DNA of 64,000 nt from Hoeflea_A sp965228435. Its GTDB lineage: Bacteria > Pseudomonadota > Alphaproteobacteria > Rhizobiales > Rhizobiaceae. Each line of letters starts with the position of its first letter. The stretch's first letter is position 1. This document shows positions 45,102-53,973 of the stretch, in pieces. The DNA lies in assembly GCA_965228435.1 (NCBI GenBank), contig OZ245818.1, positions 1,612,001 to 1,676,000 on the forward strand, written 5' to 3'. The notes beneath the pieces were generated by a model. It ran no database searches. It was given only the letters and a program-made list of their open reading frames with translations, and was not told the DNA's origin. The translations under genes and the position numbers were made by a program.

Positions 45102-46232
45102 ATGACCTACCGCATTGGCGTCGACGCCCGGTTGCTGACACAGACCATTACCGGAATCGGCCGCTACTCTCACGAGATGCTGAGGCGGCTAATCGAGACG
45201 GAGCACGAGTGGTTTCTCTACGCTCCGACGCCGATTACCGTGGGCGAATGGCAGCGGGCCAACGTCACTGTTCGAGAGTCCCGTTTTGCCGGCCGAGCCC
45301 TGCGGCTCATGTGGGCCGGAACCGCCCTGCCGCGCCAGGCAGCCCGGGATCGCCTGGATCTTTTCTGGTCGCCAACGCATCGTCTGCCTCGCTTCATGCC
45401 GGCGGATATCGCCACCGTCGTGACGGTCCATGACCTGGTATGGAAGCATGCCGGGGAAACCATGCCGGCAATCAATCGCTGGCTCGACGCCCGGCTTCTG
45501 CCGCAGGCCGCACGGTTGGCCGATCGCATCATCACAGTGTCCCAAAACACAGCGGATGACCTGATTGCGGAAGTTCCGGAGGCAGACGGCAAGGTGGACA
45601 CCATCCCGCTTGGTGTCGCCCAACCCGAACCAATTGCCGACAATGCCGAGCTGCCAGGTCTCAATCTTGACGAACCGTTCCTTCTGTTTGTCGGGACACT
45701 GGAGCCGCGCAAGAACCTTCGGCGCCTGATGGAGGCCTATTCGCGCCTGACAGACCAGCAGCAAAGCGACGCAAGACTGGTCATCGTTGGTGGTAGCGGC
45801 TGGGGTGGTGTCGATGCCCGATCAATGGCTGCAGAGTTTGGCGTCACAGAGCGCACCGAGGTGCTTGGTTATGTCAGCGAGCCGCAATTGATCGCGCTCT
45901 ATGAGAAGGCTCTTTTTCTGGCCATGCCGTCGCTCTACGAGGGCTTCGGCCTTCCGCTGCTCGAAGCCATGATCCGTGGCACCCCGGTGCTTACCTCAAA
46001 CCGAGCATCCATGCCGGAGGTCGCCGGCGATGCGGGATTGCTGGTCGAGCCCGATGATGTGGAGTCCATCCGATCCGGACTGGAGCGCATGCTGACGGAT
46101 GCGCCCCTGCGTCAGCGGCTTGCCGGCCTGGCACGGGGTCGAGCGAAGGCGTTCACGTGGGACAGAACCGTCAGCGAGACCCTCAAAGTCTTCGATCATG
46201 CCGTTGCCCTTCGCCGACGCGGCCAGAAGTGA
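45102..46232 (+). CDS. Glycosyltransferase family 4 (GT-B)
   Basis: A 376-residue enzyme with GGGAGC ahead of ATG 45102. The N-terminus (RIGVDARLLTQTITGIGRYS) and the donor-binding half (LFVGTLEPRKNLRRLMEAYS, then PSLYEGFGLPLLEAMIRGTP) are typical of GT4 mannosyl- or xylosyl-type transferases. It probably uses the sugar nucleotide made by the preceding gene product, with which it shares direction and spacing. Confidence 0.9.
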   Translation: MTYRIGVDARLLTQTITGIGRYSHEMLRRLIETEHEWFLYAPTPITVGEWQRANVTVRESRFAGRALRLMWAGTALPRQAARDRLDLFWSPTHRLPRFMPADIATVVTVHDLVWKHAGETMPAINRWLDARLLPQAARLADRIITVSQNTADDLIAEVPEADGKVDTIPLGVAQPEPIADNAELPGLNLDEPFLLFVGTLEPRKNLRRLMEAYSRLTDQQQSDARLVIVGGSGWGGVDARSMAAEFGVTERTEVLGYVSEPQLIALYEKALFLAMPSLYEGFGLPLLEAMIRGTPVLTSNRASMPEVAGDAGLLVEPDDVESIRSGLERMLTDAPLRQRLAGLARGRAKAFTWDRTVSETLKVFDHAVALRRRGQK

Positions 46233-46258
46233 CTACGTCGTGAGACCAGTGCTGGCCG

Positions 46259-46690
46259 TCAGGTGTTCGTAACTTCTGCCAGGACTGAACTGATGGCCTC
46301 GGCTATCGATTGCGCAGCTTCCGAATCCAGCCGGTTGCGGTAGAGGCAATTGACCGTTCCCACACATTCACCATCGCGGATCACCGGAACGTTCAAGATC
46401 GTGTCGATCTCCAATCCGAATATCGTTTCGTGATCCTGAAACACCGATCTGATTTCATCCGGACCGGCGACAAGAACCGGAGCCTGGCTCCCCGCAAGCT
46501 TTTCCAGCCAACCGCCTCTCGACGGCACCTTGGCGCCCTGAACCGGAAACACGTCGGGCACAGACGAATAGATCCGGCGCAGGCGCTGCCCACCGTCCTC
46601 GATCGTCAACAGGGTGACATGATCACAGCCTGACGCCATGGTGATGGCGTTTGCTGTTTCGGTCAGGTTGTCGGTCGCCTCAAAAGCCAT
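46259..46690 (-). CDS. GAF-domain protein
   Basis: A 143-residue single-domain protein with a GAF pattern (MASGCDHVTLLTIEDGGQRL, then FGLEIDTILNVPVIRDGECVGTVNCLYR). It lies 21 bases after the M24 gene on the same strand and is probably cotranscribed. Stand-alone GAF proteins of this size often bind small molecules; the ligand is unknown. Confidence 0.8.
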   Translation of the reverse strand: MAFEATDNLTETANAITMASGCDHVTLLTIEDGGQRLRRIYSSVPDVFPVQGAKVPSRGGWLEKLAGSQAPVLVAGPDEIRSVFQDHETIFGLEIDTILNVPVIRDGECVGTVNCLYRNRLDSEAAQSIAEAISSVLAEVTNT

Positions 46691-46711
46691 TTTGCCATCC
46701 TGTTCAGAGGG

Positions 46712-47857
46712 TCAGTTCGTCGATTTGTTCAGGTCCGTGGTGAGACTGATCAAGCCATCGTCAGTCACGACGACCGTGTCAGAATGGCGAAATCCGCCCA
46801 AGCCCGGAATGTATAGACCTGGTTCGATCGTAAAGACCATACCGGGTTTCACAATGCCCTCGTCTCCATCGGCAATAAAGGGGCCTTCGTGGGCTGTTAC
46901 GCCCATGCCATGTCCGGCCCGATGGCGCCGCGCTTCCTCAAAGCCGCGCTCGCGGAACATGGTGTTGATCCGGCGGTCGATCTCGCCCAGCACCGCACCT
47001 GAACGCAACTGTTCGAACGCCATGCGGCGCGCTTCCATCATGGCATCGAACGGCGCCTTTGCCTGCTCCGGCACGTGCCCGAGAAAGAAGGTGCGCTCGA
47101 TCTCGGCGCCGTATCCGTTGAGCACCGAGTTGAACACCGTCACATGCGGCCCGCCGGCCTGCATCTTCATGTCGAGGTCGGAAAAATTGTGCGGATCGTG
47201 AGAAACCCCGGGGTTCTGGATCAGCGTCATGATCGTTGTGGCAAAGGGATTGATGGTCGGGTTGTCGGCGGCCAGTTGCTCGAAAACGGACTTGCCGATG
47301 GTGCGATTGATTTCGCTTTGCGACAGGCCTGGTCTCGCCTGGCGCAGCAGTTCCGCATGGGCCTCGCTCTTCAGCCGGCAGGCATAGGCGATGCGGCCGA
47401 GCTCGTAGTCTGATTTGATTTCACGCAGTCGATCTATCAGATCGACCGGCACGGCACGATCGCCGACAACGTGCTGGACCATGAGCGGCACCGTGGTTTC
47501 CACTCCGATCGGGCCATGCCCTTCGAGCATTGTCTCAAGGCGGTCATTCCACCCCTGCCCGACCGGCGCCGGAAACTCCGCATAGGTGGCGTATTCGATC
47601 TCGCCGATCACTCTGCTGGTCGCGTGGTCCAGTTCCAGCCGAGGCACCAGGAACATCGGAGTCCCGGATTGTGGAACAAAGAGAATGAAGGGCCGTTCGT
47701 GCACGAAATTGGCGAAGTTGGTGAGCCACATGATGTTTGCCGGCGCGAAGCTGACATAGCCGGTCAATCCCTGTTCGCCCATCGCTGCTTGCAGGCTGTC
47801 CAGGCGCGTTCGCATTTCCGGGACTGGCGGCGCAGTACAGATTTCCTTGATGTTCAC
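46712..47857 (-). CDS. M24-family peptidase-fold protein (Xaa-Pro peptidase/creatinase-like)
   Basis: A 381-residue pita-bread protein. GTG 47857 has GAGGAA suitably placed upstream. The N-terminal creatinase domain is followed by the M24 catalytic domain with GHGMGVTAHEGP and FTIEPGLY. Several metal ligands of true aminopeptidases look changed: no Asp before GYGAEIERT, Glu where the second Asp should be, and RHSDT instead of RxED near the end. A metal-free creatinase-like or specialised amidohydrolase activity is possible. It follows a remnant of a TRAP transporter permease by ten bases. Confidence 0.85.
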   Translation of the reverse strand: MNIKEICTAPPVPEMRTRLDSLQAAMGEQGLTGYVSFAPANIMWLTNFANFVHERPFILFVPQSGTPMFLVPRLELDHATSRVIGEIEYATYAEFPAPVGQGWNDRLETMLEGHGPIGVETTVPLMVQHVVGDRAVPVDLIDRLREIKSDYELGRIAYACRLKSEAHAELLRQARPGLSQSEINRTIGKSVFEQLAADNPTINPFATTIMTLIQNPGVSHDPHNFSDLDMKMQAGGPHVTVFNSVLNGYGAEIERTFFLGHVPEQAKAPFDAMMEARRMAFEQLRSGAVLGEIDRRINTMFRERGFEEARRHRAGHGMGVTAHEGPFIADGDEGIVKPGMVFTIEPGLYIPGLGGFRHSDTVVVTDDGLISLTTDLNKSTN

Positions 47858-47867
47858 GTGTACTTCC

Positions 47868-47978
47868 TCACTTCAGAACGGACGGCAGCCACAGGGTTAT
47901 CAGCGGAAACGCCACGAGCAATGCCAATGTTACCACGTCCAGGGCAATGAACCACGCCACCCCCCTGAACACCGCGGG
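47868..47978 (-). pseudogene. C-terminal remnant of a TRAP transporter large permease (DctM)
   Basis: The minus-strand frame ahead of the M24 gene reads VFRGVAWFIALDVVTLALLV, then AFPLITLWLPSVLK and a TGA stop at 47868-47870. This is the last membrane helix and tail of DctM permeases. Similarity stops near 47978, so the rest of the transporter has been deleted. The M24 gene keeps its ribosome site inside this remnant, showing it was once the distal gene of a TRAP operon. Confidence 0.7.
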
Positions 47979-48113
47979 CAGAGAACTCGGTTTGCGTTGT
48001 GACGGAATTCAAACCGTTCACCGCGCGCGGTTGCGATCATCAACAAACGGTGGCCGTCACCACCGAGATTGTGGTAACCGGAAGTTGGGCACCGGCGTGA
48101 GGATCAATCCGGT

Positions 48114-49295
48114 ATGCAGTGTGTTGGTATGAGTATGTTCGCGTATTGGCGGTTGACGCTGATTGTTGTTCTGTGCGCAGCACTGGGAGCCTGCGTCAGT
48201 TCCGGGCCCGAGATCATCGGGTTGTCGGACAGTGCGTTTCCTACCGCGGAAAGCGGTTCGACCACCCACAGAGTTTTCGTTGCCACGACAAGAGCGAGGT
48301 CGAACAATCCCGCGGAATTCTTCTCTGGCGAACGCTCCAGCCGGATGTCGCTCGGCAAGGTGGATGTTGCGATTCCACCAGCTCACCAGGTGGGCAACAT
48401 CGAGAAACCTTCTTCGGGCAAACCCGATCCCGCAAAGCATTTCGTGGTCCGCACGCCGGAGATCCACGGCGATCCGGCGACATTCGCGAGCCGCCTGAAC
48501 ACCGCGCTCGCCGAACGTCCTGAAGGCAAACGCGACATTCTGATTTTTGTTCACGGATACAACGTCAACTTCAACTCAGCCGTTTTGCGCATCGCGCAAT
48601 TTGTCCACGACACCGGTTATCCCGGTATTCCTGTGTTGTTCACCTGGGCATCCCGCGGCAGAACCGTCGACTATGTCTACGACATCAACAGTGCGCTGCA
48701 GGCGCGCGATTCCCTCGAGGAACTGGGCGTTATTCTGTCTGGAATCGATGCGGACAATGTCGATATCGTCGCCCATTCCATGGGTAATCTTCTCGTCATC
48801 GAAACCATGTTGCGATTGAACGAACGCAAGGACGTACACCGCGAAGCAAAGTTGCGGCGAGTCGTGCTGGCATCGCCCGACATCGACATCGACCTATTTG
48901 AAACCCAGTTGACCCGTGTTCTCGATATCAAGGATCAGTTCGTCGTTCTGGTATCCGAAGACGACCGAGCCCTGTCGATTTCACGGCGGATTGCCGGTGG
49001 TGTCACACGCGTCGGCGCAACGAATGCAGAAACCCTGTCTGAACTCGGCGTCAATGTCATCGACCTGACCCAGGTTGAGGACAGCAGCAGCAGTCACCAC
49101 ACGAAATTCGCCAACTCGCCCGACGTGGTGCAGTTGATCGGCCGCGGAATTCAGGACGGCAACACATTGTCGGCAAGCGAGAACCCGGGAGCGCTTCGGC
49201 TGCTGTCAGGTGAGTTGTGGCGCGGCATTGCCTTCGTGCCGTCGGCTTCCGCCGATTCCACGCCTAACGGTCCTCCGCCCGGCCAGGAACGTTAG
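48114..49295 (+). CDS. Alpha/beta-hydrolase lipoprotein (DUF900 family)
   Basis: A 393-residue protein with a lipobox LGAC placing the lipidated cysteine at residue 27 from ATG 48114; ATG 48129 or 48135 would still leave a signal peptide. The DUF900 pattern is clear: RVFVATTRAR-like opening, DILIFVHGYNVNFNSAVLRI, FTWASRGRTVDYVYDINSAL, and the nucleophile elbow VAHSMGN. It is anchored at the inner or outer membrane facing the periplasm. Substrate unknown. It ends nine bases from the convergent cardiolipin synthase gene. Confidence 0.85.
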   Translation: MQCVGMSMFAYWRLTLIVVLCAALGACVSSGPEIIGLSDSAFPTAESGSTTHRVFVATTRARSNNPAEFFSGERSSRMSLGKVDVAIPPAHQVGNIEKPSSGKPDPAKHFVVRTPEIHGDPATFASRLNTALAERPEGKRDILIFVHGYNVNFNSAVLRIAQFVHDTGYPGIPVLFTWASRGRTVDYVYDINSALQARDSLEELGVILSGIDADNVDIVAHSMGNLLVIETMLRLNERKDVHREAKLRRVVLASPDIDIDLFETQLTRVLDIKDQFVVLVSEDDRALSISRRIAGGVTRVGATNAETLSELGVNVIDLTQVEDSSSSHHTKFANSPDVVQLIGRGIQDGNTLSASENPGALRLLSGELWRGIAFVPSASADSTPNGPPPGQER

Positions 49296-49304
49296 CTTGT
49301 CGGT

Positions 49305-50819
49305 TCATAGATAAGGTGAAACCAGGCGAGCGAAACCGTCGCGCAGTCGGATTGGAAACGGCCGGCCCTCGATATCGGCGAGTGTGACCTGCCGTGCGCC
49401 CTGTGCCTTGGCATCGATTATGCCGTTGAGTTCGGCGACGAAGGCAGCGTCGAAACACTCGACATTGAACTCGAAATTCAGCCGCAGGCTGCGCTGGTCC
49501 CAGTTGGTCGAACCAATGAGCGCCCAGCTACCGTCCACCACCATCAGCTTGCTGTGGTCGAAGGGCGGTCTGGTGACGAAGACCTTGCAGCCGGGTCTCA
49601 ACAACAGGTCGAGCTGAGCGGCCGCGGCCCAATCGGCGACGGGGATGTTGTTGTTCGAGGGAAGGTAGATTTCGACCCGCACACCGCGCATGGCCGCGAC
49701 GGCAAGTGCCTCGACCAGACGGGAATCCGGTATGAAGTAAGGGCTGACCACGCGCACCACCTCGCGGGTACCCGTCAGCGCCGCAAAGATCACCTTGCTG
49801 AGCGATTCGAAGTCCTCATCAGGCCCGTGGGCAATGCCGCGTGCCCAGATGTCGCCCGAGCGTGTCAACGCCGGAAACCAGGCCTCGCCGGTCAGTTCTT
49901 CACCCGTGGTGAAAGCCCAGTCGGTGACGAACACTTCCTGCAGCTGTTCGACGACCGGTCCTTTGAGTCGAAAGTGCACACAGGCCGTCGGATGTTTCGG
50001 ATCGAGCGACAACCAGTGGGCTTCGCGAATGTTGGCGCCGCCAGTGAAACCGGTCTTGCCGTCAACCACCAGGACCTTGCGGTGGTTGCGCAGGTTGGCG
50101 AATTGCGGAATCCGGGTGATCCTCGTCGGCAGGAAACGGGCCGCAGTGATGCCCTGCTCCTGAAGGCGGTCGACCATGTTGACGTGGCTATATCGCGACC
50201 CGACGGCATCGATGAGCACCCGGACCTCGATACCGCGAGCCCGTGCGGCCGACAGGGCCTCGACCATGGCGTCGCCGGCGCGGTCATTGTCGAAAATGTA
50301 GCTCATAAGGCTGACCGAACACTCGGCATTGGCAATGGCCTCGATCATGGCCGGAAAGATCTCATCGCCATCCATCAGCGGCTCGATGCAGTTTCCCGGA
50401 ACCGGATCGCGCCCGGTCACCGCCCGACCCACTGCAGCAAGGCTGGTCAGTTCCGTATCGGCCTCCAGTGCTCGGCGCGCCTGATCGAGATCAGCCTGAG
50501 CCATGCGAAAGGCTGGCCTGCCGGCCAAGGCGTGCTGGACGCCCAAGCGCACCGCGCGTCGATGAATGCGATTCACGCCGAGGCAGAAATAGGCAAATGC
50601 ACCAATATAGGGAGCGAGCCAGGCAAGGCCTGTCCAGGCGATGGCGGATCCTGTGTCCCGCTTGTGCAGCACGGCATGAATGGTCACCCATGTGGCCAGC
50701 GCCATGTGAACCATTGTCAGCAGCAGAGGCCAGCCGCCGCCCGAGATCAACGTCGCCACCGCGAATTCGACCGGATCGAGCCGGCTGCGCAAGCTTCGTC
50801 CGAATTCATGTACAGCCAC
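49305..50819 (-). CDS. cls: Cardiolipin synthase (phospholipase D family)
   Basis: A 504-residue membrane enzyme with two N-terminal hydrophobic helices (within residues 25-85) and two HKD motifs: HRKVLVVDGKTGFTGGANI and HSKLMVVDGSWALIGSTNWD. It joins two phosphatidylglycerols into cardiolipin. Length and order match bacterial ClsA. It is divergent from the polyamine-type ABC genes. Confidence 0.92.
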   Translation of the reverse strand: MAVHEFGRSLRSRLDPVEFAVATLISGGGWPLLLTMVHMALATWVTIHAVLHKRDTGSAIAWTGLAWLAPYIGAFAYFCLGVNRIHRRAVRLGVQHALAGRPAFRMAQADLDQARRALEADTELTSLAAVGRAVTGRDPVPGNCIEPLMDGDEIFPAMIEAIANAECSVSLMSYIFDNDRAGDAMVEALSAARARGIEVRVLIDAVGSRYSHVNMVDRLQEQGITAARFLPTRITRIPQFANLRNHRKVLVVDGKTGFTGGANIREAHWLSLDPKHPTACVHFRLKGPVVEQLQEVFVTDWAFTTGEELTGEAWFPALTRSGDIWARGIAHGPDEDFESLSKVIFAALTGTREVVRVVSPYFIPDSRLVEALAVAAMRGVRVEIYLPSNNNIPVADWAAAAQLDLLLRPGCKVFVTRPPFDHSKLMVVDGSWALIGSTNWDQRSLRLNFEFNVECFDAAFVAELNGIIDAKAQGARQVTLADIEGRPFPIRLRDGFARLVSPYL

Positions 50820-51024
50820 CAGCGATGGCCACTTGCCACCCTATCCATATGATCCCCGCACCTATCCAACGGCAAGGTTGTCTGCACGACATGAACGCAC
50901 AATGGTGTTTTCGAAGCAACGGAAACAGTTTGCGGCAGGGGCATACAGAGGATGCAACACAGGCAAATGCACCCGGCAACACCAACCCGCACCTCGCGGC
51001 ATCGGGTCTGAGGTTCGGCGTCCG

Positions 51025-51906
51025 ATGACTTCGCCCCTGCACCGAATGGGCAAATCAGGCCGATCCTGGCTACTTGCGACGCCGGGCCTCGCATTTTTCC
51101 TGATTTTCTTCGCAATCCCTCTAACAGCGCTGTTCCTGATTTCCCTCGACAAGCCGACGGCCGGGGTGGTCGACGTGCAATGGATGTTCGAGCCGAAGAA
51201 CTTCATTCGGTTCTTCTCCCGCTCACTCTACTACGAGGCAGCGATCCGTTCGGCGGGGCTGGCGGCGCTCGTTTCGGTCATCACACTGTTTCTCGGGTAT
51301 CCGCTCGCCTTCGTCATCGCCAAGACCCTCAATCCGGGGCGCAACACGCTGCTGATGATCCTGGTGCTGTGCGCCATGCAACTGGACATGGTCATCCGCC
51401 TGTTCGGGCTGATGGTTTTGATGGGCGACAACGGCCTGATCAACGAGTTCCTGCGCTGGATCGGCCTGATCGGCGAAGCACCGGTGCCGCTGATGTACAA
51501 TTTCTTTGGCGTCGTGGTCGGTCTGGTCCAGTTCTCCTTGCCCTTCATGGTGCTGTCGCTGGTCGGCGTGATCCAGGGTATCAACCCGTCGCTCGAGCAG
51601 GCGGCACGCAGCCTCGGCGCCAGCCGCTGGCAGGCTTTCTGGAAGATCACCATTCCGCTGAGCATGCCCGGGATTCTCGCCGGCATGCTGCTGGTTTTCG
51701 CGATCTCCTTCTCCTCCTACGTCGTACCGACCCTGATGGGCGGCTGGAAGGTGGTCGTGTTGCCCATCCATATCTACCAGCAGATCGCCGAGCTCGGGAA
51801 ATGGCAGTTCGGCGCCACGGTTGCTGTGGTCATGTTCGCCATCAGCCTGCTTTCGATGCTGGTTTATCAACGGGCCGCTGCCCGTGCTTCAGGAGGACGG
51901 ACCTGA
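51025..51906 (+). CDS. Polyamine-type ABC transporter permease (PotB-like)
   Basis: A 293-residue permease. ATG 51025 is chosen because similarity begins there (SWLLATPGLAFFLIFFAIPL); a longer frame upstream has unrelated residues. About six membrane helices and the EAA loop EQAARSLGASRWQAFWKITI are present. It pairs with the following permease, whose start overlaps its stop by one base. Confidence 0.9.
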   Translation: MTSPLHRMGKSGRSWLLATPGLAFFLIFFAIPLTALFLISLDKPTAGVVDVQWMFEPKNFIRFFSRSLYYEAAIRSAGLAALVSVITLFLGYPLAFVIAKTLNPGRNTLLMILVLCAMQLDMVIRLFGLMVLMGDNGLINEFLRWIGLIGEAPVPLMYNFFGVVVGLVQFSLPFMVLSLVGVIQGINPSLEQAARSLGASRWQAFWKITIPLSMPGILAGMLLVFAISFSSYVVPTLMGGWKVVVLPIHIYQQIAELGKWQFGATVAVVMFAISLLSMLVYQRAAARASGGRT

Positions 51907-52748
51907 TGACGGCTGCGACGAAATCCAATCGAAAGCACAGGCGGGAACCCACCGTTCCGCTGATCCTGCGCGCCATCGCCGGCGTCACCCTGTTCATCCT
52001 GTTGGCCCCCGTTGCAATCGTGGTCCTGGCCGGACTGAACTCGGGCGATCACCTGTCGTTTCCGCCGGAAGGCCTGTCCTTTCGCTGGATCACCGCCTTT
52101 TTCCAGTCGGACATTTTTCTTCCGGCCTATGGCTTCAGCCTGGTGATCGCGCTCGTCACCATGGTCTTCTCGACGGTGCTCGGAACGATGACCAGCCTGT
52201 TCCTGGTGCGAACGCGGTTTGTCGGGCGCGAATTCATGCGCGCGTTCTTCATGTCGCCGCTGATGCTGCCGGGCATCGTGCTCGGCCTGGCGCTCTATCT
52301 CTTCTACATCTCCTCCGGCATCGGCCTGTTGCGGACCATTCCTGGTCTGGTGGTCGGCCATATTCTTGTCACCTGCCCCTATGTGATCGGCACGGTCAGC
52401 GCGGCCCTGGTCGGCTTCGACACCTCGCTCGAGGAGGCAGCGCGCAGCCTTGGCGCAGGGCGTTTCACGACATTTCGCAAGATAACCCTGCCGGTCATTG
52501 CGCCCGGAATTGTCGCGGGCGCAGTGTTCTCGTTTATCGTGTCTTTCGGCCAGTTCGACGTGTCGCTGTTCCTGACCCCTCCAAACTCAACACCCCTGCC
52601 GATGGCTCTCTATGTGTCGCTTCGCTACACGTTCGAGCCCACCGCCGCCGCCGCGGGAATCTTCGCCATCTTCCTGGTCGTCGTGTCGATGTTGATCACG
52701 GCGAAGCTGACCAATCTCAAACGCCTGGCAAACGTGAATTTCTCTTGA
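51906..52748 (+). CDS. Polyamine-type ABC transporter permease (PotC-like)
   Basis: A 280-residue permease with ATG 51906 overlapping the previous stop. Features are SGDHLSFPPEGLSFRWITAF, typical of PotC, and the EAA loop EEAARSLGAGRFTTFRKITL. About six helices. It forms the channel with the PotB-like protein. Confidence 0.9.
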   Translation: MTAATKSNRKHRREPTVPLILRAIAGVTLFILLAPVAIVVLAGLNSGDHLSFPPEGLSFRWITAFFQSDIFLPAYGFSLVIALVTMVFSTVLGTMTSLFLVRTRFVGREFMRAFFMSPLMLPGIVLGLALYLFYISSGIGLLRTIPGLVVGHILVTCPYVIGTVSAALVGFDTSLEEAARSLGAGRFTTFRKITLPVIAPGIVAGAVFSFIVSFGQFDVSLFLTPPNSTPLPMALYVSLRYTFEPTAAAAGIFAIFLVVVSMLITAKLTNLKRLANVNFS

Positions 52749-52781
52749 AGCAAATCAGACAGGACCCAAAGGAGACGCACA

Positions 52782-53912
52782 ATGTCGATCGTCAAATCTG
52801 ATGCCACTGGAAAAACCAAACTGAGCCGCCGCAGTCTGTTGCGCGGCGCCGCGGGCACCGCGGCACTGGCCGGAACCGCCAGCCTGTTCAACATCAACCA
52901 CAGTTGGGCGAAGGACGTCATGTGGGACGGGCAACCGTTCGACGCCGGCGGCGCGACGCTGCGGATCAATGAATGGGGCGGCTTCTGGCAGGAATTCATG
53001 CGCGCCAACGTGCTCGACGAATTCGAAAAGACCTATAACTGCAAGGTAGCCTACGATTCCTCGTTTCCGTGGTTTCCGAAATATGTCGCCAATGGCCCCA
53101 AGGATCCGGCCTTCAATGTCGGCAACTGGAACCTCAACGAAATCATCAAACTCAGCCGCATCGGCGATTTCTTCCTCGGCACCGAGGAGATGAAGGAGAA
53201 CATTCCAAACACCGCCGATTGCTGGGATTTCGCCTTCGGCAGCGGTTTGGGCGTGACCTGGGGCTTCGGCCAATATGCCTACGCCTACCGCACGGACCTT
53301 CTGGATCCGGCCCCGGTCGGCTTCAAATCCTTCTGGGACGAACGGCTCGCCGGCAAGCGCGCCACCTACATCACGTCGAACGGCCTTCAGCAGGTCTTCT
53401 TCATGACCGCCAGCGCCGAATTTGGTAGCGGTCAGACGGATATGGAAGCCGGCTTCGACGCCATGAAACGGGCAATGCCGATGAAGATCAGCGACTTCAC
53501 CGGCAACATGCAGACCCTGGTGGAGCGTGGCGAGGTGGAAATGGGCGTTCAGTGGGAAGGCGAGGTCTTTCTGCAAATGGACAAGGGCATCAAGGTCGCG
53601 CCTCTGACCTGGGACCGCAAGCCCATCCTGACCCAGACCCACACCGTGTCGCGGTACTCGGAGCCGGTACAGAAGAAGCTCGCCCTGGCGCTGGTCAATG
53701 CCAAGCTTGATCCGGCCTTCCAGACCAAGGCTGCCGACACGTTCTACCTGCGCCCGTCGAACAAGAACGTTGTTCTGCCGGAGCGGCTGACCAACAAGGG
53801 CGTGACGAACACCGCCGCGGCCCTCGACGGATTGTGGATCCCGGACTGGAACTGGTATCTCGACAACGAGGACGAGATCACCGAGACCGTCAACGAGATC
53901 TTCGCAGGCTAA
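52782..53912 (+). CDS. Polyamine-type ABC transporter substrate-binding protein with Tat signal
   Basis: A 376-residue periplasmic protein. The N-terminus has a twin-arginine signal (SRRSLLRGAAGTAALAGTAS), so it is exported folded. The mature part follows the PotD-like extracellular solute-binding family (RINEWGGFWQEFMRANVLDE). Ligands of this group include polyamines, opines and other amines. A ribosome site (aaaggag) precedes the ATG. Confidence 0.9.
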   Translation: MSIVKSDATGKTKLSRRSLLRGAAGTAALAGTASLFNINHSWAKDVMWDGQPFDAGGATLRINEWGGFWQEFMRANVLDEFEKTYNCKVAYDSSFPWFPKYVANGPKDPAFNVGNWNLNEIIKLSRIGDFFLGTEEMKENIPNTADCWDFAFGSGLGVTWGFGQYAYAYRTDLLDPAPVGFKSFWDERLAGKRATYITSNGLQQVFFMTASAEFGSGQTDMEAGFDAMKRAMPMKISDFTGNMQTLVERGEVEMGVQWEGEVFLQMDKGIKVAPLTWDRKPILTQTHTVSRYSEPVQKKLALALVNAKLDPAFQTKAADTFYLRPSNKNVVLPERLTNKGVTNTAAALDGLWIPDWNWYLDNEDEITETVNEIFAG

Positions 53913-53922
53913 ACGACTGTTT

Positions 53923-53949
53923 CGGCCCCGATGCAACGCTTCGGGGCCG
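53923..53949 (+). repeat. Intercistronic GC-rich hairpin
   Basis: Nine-base arms cggccccga and tcggggccg pair perfectly around a nine-base loop, with no T tract. The hairpin lies between the binding-protein and ATPase genes, where such structures commonly protect the abundant binding-protein mRNA from decay. Confidence 0.6.
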
Positions 53950-53973
53950 GTGCTTCCAGGGACTTGATACTCA

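Noticed and set aside
46712..47857. M24 protein as the DMSP lyase DddP
   Set aside because: DddP is longer (about 440 residues) and keeps its iron ligands; several ligand positions are changed here.
53923..53949. Hairpin between binding-protein and ATPase genes as a terminator
   Set aside because: There is no T tract and the downstream ATPase gene clearly belongs to the same importer; an mRNA-stabilising hairpin fits better.
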